Assembly: GCF_032854445.1 (NCBI RefSeq)
Contig: NC_088304.1
Span: 620,001 to 684,000, forward strand
DNA from: Liolophura sinensis
Lineage: Eukaryota > Mollusca > Polyplacophora > Chitonida > Chitonidae
Reading direction: 5' to 3'
Length of the DNA stretch: 64,000 nt
The translations under genes were made by a program, and so were the position numbers. How positions within the stretch are numbered: the stretch's first letter is position 1; every line of letters begins with the position of its first letter. This document shows, in pieces, positions 35,355 to 45,600 of the stretch. Below the pieces are notes generated by a model, which was not told where the DNA came from, searched no databases, and saw only the letters and a program-made list of their open reading frames with translations.

Positions 35355-38210
35355 AAAATTGCTCAAATATACTGCATTATAGTATTCGGATACATTTTTA
35401 ATGAAGTACGTAAAACATCTGTCCGTATTTTGTTTTGTTTTTTATTCATAATATCCTTTTTTGCCAATATTGTTAAACAATTTAAATCCGACATACTTAA
35501 TTCCGATCCAAAAATTATTTTTTCTTTTGTTAATTTGTCTTGCAATCCACCGTTAGTTTTGATCCAGTTTTCGTATCGATCCCCAAAGTTGTGAACAGTT
35601 GGGCACTCTAAAAATAAATGCTCCATTGTTTCTTTATTTTGCGTACAACAGTCACAAGTATCATATGATTTCATCCGTGTTTATGAAGATATGCATTAGA
35701 GTTATACTATGTAAAAGCCTGTATTGGAATTTTTTCAGTTTTCTGGAAGGAGAGCAGTGTAAAGCGACAATGAAAACATGACGCCAATCTGTATTCTTAT
35801 ATTGGCCACATTTTCCCAATTTTGATAGTTTCGTTCTGCAATTCTCTCAGTGTGTTTAAAATCCTGGCTTTTTTCTTTAACCAAGATTTTAAATGAAAGA
35901 AGGAATGCTGGTCTCACGTGATCAACATATTTGCACGTGCCTGCATCCTGGTACCATTTGATAGGTATGCCTGCTAATAGTTTATTGTGGTCCAAAAACT
36001 GCCCTTTACGTTATATTTCTGTTTAAAATCTGTAAATTTTGAAAACTGTCCTGCTGGATTTATCAGATCTCTTATATACCGAGCGTTGTTTTATAAAGAA
36101 TGTTGGATACTTAAAATGCGAATACAAAATATACCACATGTTTTCATCCCAAACTTTGAGGGTAATATGGGTTTTACTTTTTGCTGAAATTCTCCCCATG
36201 CCTTTACGATATCCAGCCAAAAAGGATTTTCAAAGGTTGTCGTATGTTTTTATATACACATTTTTAACGGTGAATGAGTATTTAAAAACCTCGGATTTAA
36301 AGCATATTTTGCCATTTTTGTGTTTTAGCAAGTGGCTTTCTCATCCAAGAAATTTTTAAAGCTTGTGCAAATTTTACTACATTTACCATACGTATACCTC
36401 CATATGAGTAATTTTGTGTAAGTTGCGACCTTTATATACGATCAGGTTCATCGTTGCATATAAACTTATACAGCACTTATACAGAGGGCCTGTAGATGGT
36501 TAGGTAAGGAGATCTGTAAGTTTGGATAATGCAATAGATTTAATTATTGTTATTTTTTTCTAATAAAGGTAAATTTCTTATTTTCCATTTGGGTAATTCT
36601 TTCGTCTCAAACATAATATCATAAAGCTGAAGTACATTTTCTGAAATGCATCGACCAGGTATGAAACCTCTTTGGTCTTCATGTATTAGGACGCTACGAA
36701 CTGTTTTAAGTCTATTTGCTGCACAGGCACTCATTAATGTATAACCAAGATTTAATAAAGTAATAGGTCTCCAAGTTTTAAGCTTATCTCTGGGTTTGTT
36801 AGGTTTAGGGAGACCTGTTATTAGGCCTTGTTTTTTGTGAGACTGACATATGGCCTTAAGTAAAACCTTCGTTTGCGGAGAACAAAGTATCCTATCTCTT
36901 TCCGAAACATTTGATAAAATTATACATGCAATCCATCATTTCCAGGACTTTTGTCGTTTTTCATACTCTTCAAACATGTAGTCATTTCTTCCATAGTTAT
37001 TAGTCCTTCTAGTGTTTGCGCCTCAATGTCTGACAGTCTACTAAGTTGTTTAGCTCCTGTAAATACTCTCCTTTTAGTTCAGTCCTTTTATATAATTTTT
37101 CATAATACAGTTTTTGTTCTTCTGGGATCTCGCATGTTATATATATTTCAACTCCATAGTCTAGTGTCAATTCTGATATAAGTTTATTAGTATAATTTCT
37201 CTTCTCTAACGAAAAAAATACTTCGATGGTTTTTCTCCACTTTCAGTTGATTTAATTTTGTTCTAGTCCTAATGCCGTCTAATTCCCTGTGTCTTACTTT
37301 CTCAATCTCTGATTTAAAGCTGTTAGCTTTTACAATCTTGTATCGTCTACCTGCGAAAAGTTCGTCTGTATCTGCGTTTTCATTTTTTAAAATTTCTTGT
37401 TCGATTTGCTTTTCTCTAAGCGTTCTTTTCTTTTCTTCACTGATGAGTATTTAATAGTTTCTCCTCTAATTTGCATGAAAAAATTCTCCAAAAGAAGGCT
37501 GATCACGGGCTGTTGTATCTAGATTGGATCTATTAATATTTAGATGATTTGTTCTGCACTATAGAGTAGAACTGTATCCTTCGAAAGTTTGCTCTATAAA
37601 ACATTTTACCTGGTCAATGTATTTGGGATCTTTCAGGAGGGAACAATTTTGTTCCCCATAACCCTTTCCTTTGTCACGGTTAACAAATTTACATCTTAAT
37701 GTAACAGCCGAGTGGTCGCTATGGTATCCTGGAATATATATCGTAGCTATATTAAAAATATCATTTGTAAGAAAAAAAATCCAATCTTGCCTGTTTTTTA
37801 GAATTTTTCTTAGCCAGGTATATTTTCTCTCTGGTTGATGTGATGCACACCAGACATCCACATATTCCTGTTCCTTCATGATATCTATGACTCTTTTTCG
37901 GGCTCTAGGATTACCGTTATTTATGTAATATTTTGGTATCTTTATTTGGATCCATTGCGAAATTTAAGTCTCTGCATATGATAACAAAGGAGTTTGCAAT
38001 TTGATTATTTTTTTTCAACGTTTCCTTTATCAAAACTAGATATAATAGTGGAAAATGTCCTTTCTTTGTTTTCCTTTTTTTCTGACATCATTTTTGCCAT
38101 AAAAATGGAATTTTTCCCATGGTTTTTACAATCAATCAACTTGTCATTTATGGCTAACTGATCATTTTCATGTATTTTTGTATCTTGAGACACATTTAAT
38201 TATAAAACAA
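35355..38210 (-). mobile_element. Decayed L1/Tx1-type LINE (endonuclease and reverse transcriptase remains)
   Basis: The minus strand shows LINE ORF2 parts in the correct order. An endonuclease remnant around 37560-37980 includes VIICRDLNFAMDP, YVDVWCASHQPERKYTW and IPGYHSDHSAVTLRC. The reverse-transcriptase N-terminal part near 36960-36540 includes LKSMKNDKSPGNDGL, KTWRPITLLN and DQRGFIPGRCISEN. The C-terminal cysteine motif is CDCCTQNKETMEHLFLEC at 35600-35660. Frames are broken in many places and the catalytic YXDD region is not recognisable. ORF1 and the start of the endonuclease are missing, so it is 5'-truncated. The DQxGF..GR.I.EN form points to the L1/Tx1 group. No intact product is possible. 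Confidence 0.85.
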
Positions 38211-38574
38211 TAATAGCATTACATATGTTTATATTTGTAATTATGTTATATATCTCCTATGTTTTTTCCATACTACCTATGCACAGATAACGTGAACATT
38301 TTGCTGCGGGTAGATTCCATAACGATTTATCATACCAAATTGCAATAAAACAAATTTGATAGACACGAGATACATCTGTCGTGCCGGCGAATTGCTACAA
38401 TTGCGTTGTTATGTCATATTCATTCGTGCAAGTTGATTTCACTTTCACTTGATTTCATAAAATGTGACTTGGAACCTTGTGTGTCTTCAAACGCCTTCAC
38501 TCCAAATTTCTTAAGTTTTACAGACTCAATTAAAGAGCAACAGAGATACGTATTTTGTTGTTGACAACTGATAT

Positions 38575-39130
38575 TCTGGCATGATACACGATTTGAATAC
38601 TGATTTCACTCAGTCGCCTAGAAATACCTTGCGTCTTTCTAACATCATTGAAAACTGCTTCTCTACGCATGATTCCGTCCTATTTTCGTACTTCTTAGTT
38701 CTTTGGTGGTATGTCTTGCACGTCGTTTTGGGGAAATGACCTTGCTATTATTGACTTGGAACATACTTATTGGTTGACGGTATGCGAATGTCTGTCTCGA
38801 CGCATAGGTTCCTAGACTTAAATGTTATTTAGGGATCAGTGACCCAGCAGCCTCTCAACAGCCGGGTCGCTGGGAATCCAGTTCAAACAGGTTCCCTGTC
38901 AGGCCGTACTTGGGAAAGCTTGCTAGCAACCTGCGGATGCATGGTTGTGTGTTTCCGCCGGGCTCTGGCCGGTTTCTTTACCATTGTTAATTATGATACA
39001 CAATTTGGAAACTGAGTTAGAGCATTCCTTGCCTCTGTCTTTCATCATTATCAATTGTTGACTCTTTCTCTTAGCACGAATTACACCTAGATTGTGGCAT
39101 TCTTAGTTCGGTGGTGCTAGTTTTGGACGT
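38575..39130 (+). repeat. Second and third copies of the dispersed repeat, with a SINE between
   Basis: Bases 38585-38815 match the two halves of the repeat at 33290-34165. Bases 38990-39130 give a weaker third copy (ATGATACACAATTTGGAAAC, then CTTAGTTCGGTGGTGCTAGT). A family 1 SINE lies between the two copies. Confidence 0.55.
38850..38985 (+). mobile_element. SINE, family 1, diverged and incomplete
   Basis: Recognisable body pieces are AGCTTGCTAGCAACCTGCGG and GGGCTCTGGCCGGTTTC, preceded by a box B-like AGTTCAAACAGG. The 3' third is absent. Confidence 0.7.
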
Positions 39131-39194
39131 TATTTTTGAAATTGCTTTTGCAAGAACGTCCTTTATGGTTGAGGTGTGGTGTACGAAACCTAGA

Positions 39195-39560
39195 GACTCC
39201 TGTCATCTTTCCTGTCTAGACAAACCACAGATATATAGTCATATAAAGGGTCTATTGCCTGTTCTGTGTATACAAATCACGGATCTACACTCACACAGGG
39301 CCTGTCATCATTTCTGTGCAGGCAAATCACAAATCTACAGTCTTACAGAGGGTCTGTCATCATTTCTGGATTGAAATATAACGTATCTACAGTCATAAAA
39401 AGGGCCTGTCATCTTTTTGATCAACAATCATATAGAGGGCCCGTCATCGCTTTTGTGTAGATAAATCACGGATCCACAGTCACACAGAGGGCCTGCCATC
39501 ATTTCACTGTAGACAAACCACGGATCTACAGTCACACAAATCATTTCCGTGTAGACAAAT
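39195..39560 (+). repeat. About 53-bp minisatellite (about 7 degenerate copies)
   Basis: Copies of CACGGATCTACAGTCACACA, then GAGGGCCTGTCATCATTTC and TGTGTAGACAAAT. The sequence is unrelated to the 53-bp arrays at the left of the window. It is followed by a short (AAAT)n run. Confidence 0.8.
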
Positions 39561-39564
39561 AAAT

Positions 39565-40420
39565 GAATAAATAAATACAATGATAAACATAATTTCATGT
39601 TTTAGTACGCACAATACTCGCACCTTCTTTTTACCGTTGTGGACCTGAGCTCAAATCCAACAATGGAACATTTGCCTTCATCCAACGCTTCGCCCACATG
39701 CATTTGCTTTAATCTCTTCCCTAATACTACGCTTGGCGATACTAGCATTGTACTGTATGTTGCACCAATGTCATGTGTATAGGCTACTGCGGGTTAATCC
39801 AAATATAACTTTGTCTTTTTTACACTCCTGAATACAAGTATGTTTACGGCACACAGATAGGATATTATACAGCAACTAATCACTGGAGAGCCGCTATCAT
39901 ACTTATTAAGACGACGAACACAAGCAAATTAAAGGTTAATGTGTTTTAGTAAATCATAAAATGCAAGTGCTTAAAATGTGCAAGAGAGCAGGATAGAGCT
40001 CAAACTGTGGTTGGTACATTGTTCTGCAGCAAAGAATCGGTATACACATTTTTAACTGCGAAGAACAAAACATCTGAACCTAACTGTGTTGAATTTTTGA
40101 CTTAAGTCCTAAACATGTGGTAAATACTGACCCAGACTTAATGGACAGTCAGTAATGTCCCAAAAATGATCTGAAAGGGGTTTGCATATTGATATTGATG
40201 CACCACTGGAAACATCTGTCAGGGTTTTGTACTTTATGACCATGTGATTGAATCGTGGAACGTAGCGCACGTGACTTCAGTAGGCATAGTTATAAATCAG
40301 GCTTATATATAGCGTTCAGTAGTCCTATACTACATGGCAACGGTCTACAGTTTGAGATGTGGCTACCTCAAATATATTCTCCCCGTAATCTGTTTTGTGA
40401 AGTATTTCGCTAACATTACT
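39565..40420. other. Interval without recognisable features
   Basis: I see no exon, array or named repeat here beyond a short AAAT-rich run at its start. Confidence 0.4.
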
Positions 40421-40424
40421 TGTT

Positions 40425-40617
40425 GTTTAACACCTCAGTCACCACATTTTTCACTTATACAATGGAGCCGTAAATTGGAAGGTTTTCCAGCAATCTGCGG
40501 TTGGTCGTCTGTTTCCCTGAGCCCTATTTTCTCGCACCATTATGCTGGCCGCCGTCCTATAAGTGAAATATTCTTCAGTACGGCGCAAAGCACCAATGAA
40601 ATAAATAAATAAATAAA
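40425..40617 (+). mobile_element. SINE, family 1, 5'-truncated
   Basis: The body is recognisable from CCAGCAATCTGCGGTTGGTC through TATGCTGGCCGCCGTCC and AAATATTCTTCAGTACGGCG to an (AAAT)n tail. Confidence 0.85.
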
Positions 40618-40980
40618 GAAATATACGATGGTGGGCAGTATTGGGGGTAGAAGAAAGTGGAGTGTCAGGTGTAAATCATCGACGTTTGGAAAATTCCTGC
40701 ATGGCAAACATTCCCACATTTATGGTGTCCAGCAATGTGTGATATACGCTGTGAAACATGTAGGCCTAGAAAACCAGAGGTCGTGTGTAAAGTGGAAAAA
40801 AAGTTAATTGGGCGCTTGAGATATACATCTTCATTAAACCAAGCCTTAGCGATGTCATCTACAAAGCCTATAGCCCAATATCAACCTTGGCAGGAAGATG
40901 GAGCTGACGAGAGATGGCTGAACTACAGCCAAACGTATATGTAAACATCATCCGTGTGTCACTCATTTAGTACAAGTAAA

Positions 40981-41038
40981 CTTATTTATTTGTTTTACTT
41001 GATTGCTGTTTGACGCTGTACTCACGAATATTTCACGA
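40981..41038 (-). mobile_element. SINE, family 1, 3'-end fragment, minus strand
   Basis: The plus strand reads TTATTTATTTGTTTTACTTG then GACGCTGTACTCACGAATAT, the reverse complement of the family 1 3' end. Only about 58 bases remain. Confidence 0.65.
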
Positions 41039-41145
41039 CCAGCAGAACACAAGCTGTATAATTTGTGTAAGAATATGTGTATGTGAGGCATGATTTTGTG
41101 CTGTCAGCTTGTTCTCTGCTGTATGGATACACGATACCATGTTGT

Positions 41146-41396
41146 GGTCTCCATGGTCGAGGCGGTTATACGCCAGCGCGGCGCAATGACCCAGGAGTCA
41201 CCATTGCGGTCGATGTGAGTTGAAGTCCGGCTCATGCTGGCTTCCCCTACGGCAGTACGTGGGAAGGTCTCCCACCAACTTGCGGATGGTCGTGGGTTTC
41301 GCCGGGCTCTCCCCGGTTTCCTTTCACCGTAATGCTGGCCGCCGTCGTATAAGTGAAATATTCTTCACTACGGCGTAAAACACCAATCAAATAAAT
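41146..41396 (+). mobile_element. Full-length SINE, family 1
   Basis: All parts are present, from GGTCTCCATGGTCGAGGCGG through box B (GAGTTGAAGTCC) to ACACCAATCAAATAAATA. Possible target-site duplications are ATGTTGTGG at 41139-41147 and ATGTAGTGG at 41397-41405. The 51-bp array begins just after it. Confidence 0.9.
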
Positions 41397-41426
41397 ATGT
41401 AGTGGTAGTTGTGGTTGTCGTGTCTG

Positions 41427-42088
41427 ATTATAGGCCCGTACACACTAGGAGGCGACAACTACGACGGCAACTGCCTGATTATAGGCCCATGCACACTAGG
41501 ACGCGGCAACTACGACGGCAACTGCCTGATTATAGGCCCATACACACTAGGACGCGACAACTACGACGGCAACTGCCTGATTATAGGCCCATACACACCA
41601 GGACGCGACAACTACGACGGCAGCTGCCTGATTGTAGGCCCATACACACTAGGACGCGACAACTACGACGGCAACTGCCTGATTATAGGCCCATACACAC
41701 TAGGACGCGGCAACTACAACGGCAAATGTCTGATTATAGGCCCATACACACTAGGACGCGACAACTACGACGGCAACTGCCTGATTATAGGCCCATACAC
41801 ACCAGAACGCGACAACTACGACGGCAGCTGCCTGATTGTAGGCCCATACACACTAGGACGCAACAACTACGACGGCAACTGCGTGATTATAGGCTCATGC
41901 ACACTAGGACGCGGCAACTACAATGGAAACTGTCTGATTATAGGCCCATACACACTAGGACGCGGCAACTACAACGGCAAATATATGATTATAGGCCCAT
42001 GCACACTAGGTCGCGGCAACTACAACGGCAACTGCCTGATTATAGGCCCATACACACTAGAACGTGAAAACTACAACGGTAACTGCAC
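41427..42088 (+). repeat. 51-bp minisatellite array (about 13 copies)
   Basis: The unit is TGATTATAGGCCCATACACA, then CTAGGACGCGACAACTACGA and CGGCAACTGCC. It is 51 bp, so two plus-strand frames remain open (221 and 246 codons) and would give 17-residue repeats. Substitutions are spread over codon positions. I found no splice sites or start context, and read it as non-coding. Confidence 0.93.
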
Positions 42089-42502
42089 TATTTATTCTGT
42101 ATTATACTGCACGATTCACACTATAGCAACTACATGCCGCCACCATTAGTTGTGATGCAAAACGTCGCGACCATGTTGTCAAACGGAAATTAAAAAAGTC
42201 CTGTTTAATATATTTATCTGCTCAGTCTATGAGTAATCATCGCGGCATCCCCTGTCGCGTGCTTTCTGAACACAAGACGAGACCATGTAAATGCTGTTAT
42301 TGTTGTCGTGTCTGGCGTGAACGACCCTACAAAGAGACTCTCACAACGTCATGATCTCTTATCTGCTTGTCTGTTTTATACCTTTTAGCCAGTTAGAACT
42401 ATACCACGTTACAATTTATAGGCACCATCTCTTTAAAAGGTAACGTCATGCAATGTTACGTTGCCGAACACCTCCGTGCAACATGACGGAAGCAGCCGAA
42501 TG

Positions 42503-42520
42503 TGACGTCACATGACGTCA
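42503..42520 (+). promoter_or_regulatory. Two perfect CRE palindromes, 2 bp apart
   Basis: The sequence TGACGTCACATGACGTCA holds two full cyclic-AMP-response palindromes (42503-42510 and 42513-42520), centres 10 bp apart, which is about one helical turn. They lie about 145 bases upstream of the start codon at 42665. Full CRE sites near a promoter usually bind CREB/ATF-type bZIP factors. That this drives the downstream gene is inferred from position. Confidence 0.7.
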
Positions 42521-42664
42521 ACAATGGGCTTTCACGTGGTTACAGGAATCTGTCGCTATAGTGCTAGCTTTTGGACGACGTTACGTTGATGCCATCTACA
42601 GGCTACATGCCAAAGACTTGGCTTCAAAAATAGTAGTGTTAAAGTTGAGTAACTACACTAGGCC

Positions 42665-45600
42665 ATGCTACATAACATTGTCTCTGTATGTACGGTGTGT
42701 TTATTCTTGGCCATCGTTGGGTGGAGGGAACCAGTGACAGATGAGAGCGATGATGCATCGCCAATATCTAGCAGGTATGTCGAACATCCATACAAACACA
42801 CATATAGGCCTATAGTTATACCTGTCTGGAGTCAAGGCTTTTCACATGGATCTATTGTGCGTGTAAGTGTCAAGTCCAACATTCGTCTACCGGTGGTGGA
42901 CGACGAAGGGGCATTTCAAGTCTATAATCGCAAAACCCATTTCCAAAGCGACCTTAAACCTTAAAAGACCAGGCCCTGAGATTACAAAGACTTAAGTCAA
43001 AATTTCAATCATTTAACTTGATGCCCGCAGCCAGTTTCCAAAGTAAAAGGATTTATAAGAAATAATATGTAAATAGCAAACAGCGAACCTGCATCATTTC
43101 CAGGTCGTACACAAATATACATGTAGGTACCTCAGTCGTGCTTTGATTGCAGCTGTTCATTAAAGCACCACATGGATGTATTGATACCTCTATACAGCCC
43201 AATACTGAACCATATCCGTGAAAAGCGGCAATATGTATTTACGCTTTGACGACGTAGACATTGGGCGAGGATAATTAACCTGCATTTTAAGTGTAACAAG
43301 AATAGATAAACGGTCACAAGGACGGATAAGCCCAGCCACACGACAATAACATTAACATCGCGTTCTCCGGTTGAAAAACTCTTCATATACCATGTTGGAT
43401 GCGACTAATATGCGTCCAAATGACCTAACTTGAGTGCAGAGTGTACCTGTGTACCTGTGTACCTGTGTATTTTTACCTTTTGGGAAGTCATCGTTAAATA
43501 ACTAAAAAAATACTTTGTTGTTTGGCCTACCTTTCAATTACAATTTTATTTACCAAAGTACATGGATAAACTAGCGTACCGGTATGATAAGTTTATGTCT
43601 ACAAATGTTAGGTGGTTTCAAGCTTGTACTGTCCTGTTTTTGCTTATATTGCCTTGCTCTTATAAGTCTAAGATTACCCTGGCTTTTCCTGGTATTGCCT
43701 TGTTTTTTTATCTTATTTCCTTTGGTTTTGGTAGTATATTGTCTTGATTTTTGTCTTATTGCCTCAGCATTTGGTCGTATGCCATGGCTTTAGGCTATAT
43801 TGCCCTGATTTTTGCTTGTATTGTGTATTAATCGGATGGGCGAGAGGAGCGCACACATTCACTGAATTTGCTTGTTAAATATTCATAACATAATTAAAGC
43901 TGACCTCGGGCAATAATATTTGATCCTGATAATCAAACTCCCCGCACTGTCAGTCGAACACATTTTTAATGGCCGGAGGTCAACTTTTCAACCACAGGTC
44001 ATGTACCGCATGAACAGGTATTCCAAGGAAAATGAATACGTGTTGCCATATTAAAAACATGTTATTATTTCTTTTTTTTTTACTGGCACGGTCAGTGAAT
44101 GGTCCATACACATTTTCATTATTCTTGGGTCCATTTTAATGGGTTTAACCGAGCGTCGCGTATTATTAACATGTCATCTGACCAAGACACGTCGATCAGA
44201 ACAGGCAATTTCCCATCAGCTCAAATATAGATATGGATGTGTGACTAACCTAAAAGGACCGCTTCGGTGGCCTAATGATTAGAGCGTCCGCCTCGAAGTT
44301 GGGAGATCACGAGATCAAACCTTGGGGTCATACCAAAGGCTTAAAAAGTGGTGCTTGCTGCTGCTGCTCGCTTGACGCTCACTGGGTGGTTAGATCAAAG
44401 AAACATGACTGGTTGGCCCGGTGTCGGTATAAGGCGGCTGAATTTGATGTCATATCTGGTGTCTTCGGCATGATACTTCAGTGGTTGCAGCACTTTGTTG
44501 GCATGCATTCGCCTGGCCATAAGAAGAAATTCCTCGTCGTCATATCACTGAAAAATTGCTCAGTACGACGTTAAACCCCAAACATACACACGTACTTTGC
44601 TAAAAGATGAAACATGTCCACAATAATTTAGGCAATATTTTCGGTAATAATTGTTTATTGAATGAGAATTTACGTGAGAAAAACATTCGTCAAAGGAAGT
44701 GATTAGGCCTGTTATAGTTGAAATAAAAATTAACAGTAACCAATTTATGCTTTCATCATCTGTATCTGTGCCAGACAGCATTGTGTGTATTATGCTTTCA
44801 TCATCTGTATCTGTGCCAGACAGCATTGTGTGGATTATGCTTTCATCATCTGTATCTGTGCCAGAGAGCATTGTGTGGATTATGCTTTCATCATCTGTAT
44901 CTGTGCCAGACAGCATTGTGTGGATTATGCTTTCATCATCTGTATCTGTGTCAGAGAGCACTGTGTGTATAATATCAAGACAGCCATCAAATTCTCAAAG
45001 TTGGACGAAGTATAAATCATTCCATAATTCATATGTACATTATGTGTTCTATTATCAAACAGTGTTTATGGTTCTGAGCTCTGGTCCTGGCCACGTGACG
45101 GTGAGCTAATGAACTGTGAGTACAGTCAGTGTAACAGCACAAGCTCCATGTTTCCACAGGCTGTGTCATTGCTGCATATCGGTATCATCAGAGAACTTCT
45201 CGTCAGTGTTGTCTATATGTTTCAGGTCAGTGAAATAGAGGTAAAACAATTAAAAAGCAACTTTTGTCTAGAAAATATATTTCTAACAACACAAACACAC
45301 TTTTGGGGATTTTAGCGCCATTAAAATTCAAAGAATATGGAAAACAATTTTTTCTCAGCAATACCGGAAGCTGAGACCGATGGAAAGGAAGGTGGATTTC
45401 CGCTGATAATTTCGGTGTATCTCGTACGAAAAGTTAAATTGTATATAGTATACAAACCCTGGGTGAAACCTCAAGAGTGACCGAAACATTAAGTGTAACA
45501 TATATCAAACACATATCTGCACTTCCGGGACCTTTTATGGAGCAATGTGTTTCAGATAACATGCATCATTCAAAAGATCGTACAAACAATTTTTATTGCA

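Noticed and set aside
41402-42149. 221- and 246-codon frames with 17-residue repeats
   Set aside because: Both arise from the 51-bp array directly downstream of a SINE; no splice sites, and the two frames compete.
44560-45109. Serine-rich plus-strand frame and Asp/Thr-rich minus-strand frame
   Set aside because: They derive from the 45-bp array in intron 1 of the membrane-protein gene; the phase-matched model splices from 42774 to 45063 and skips them.
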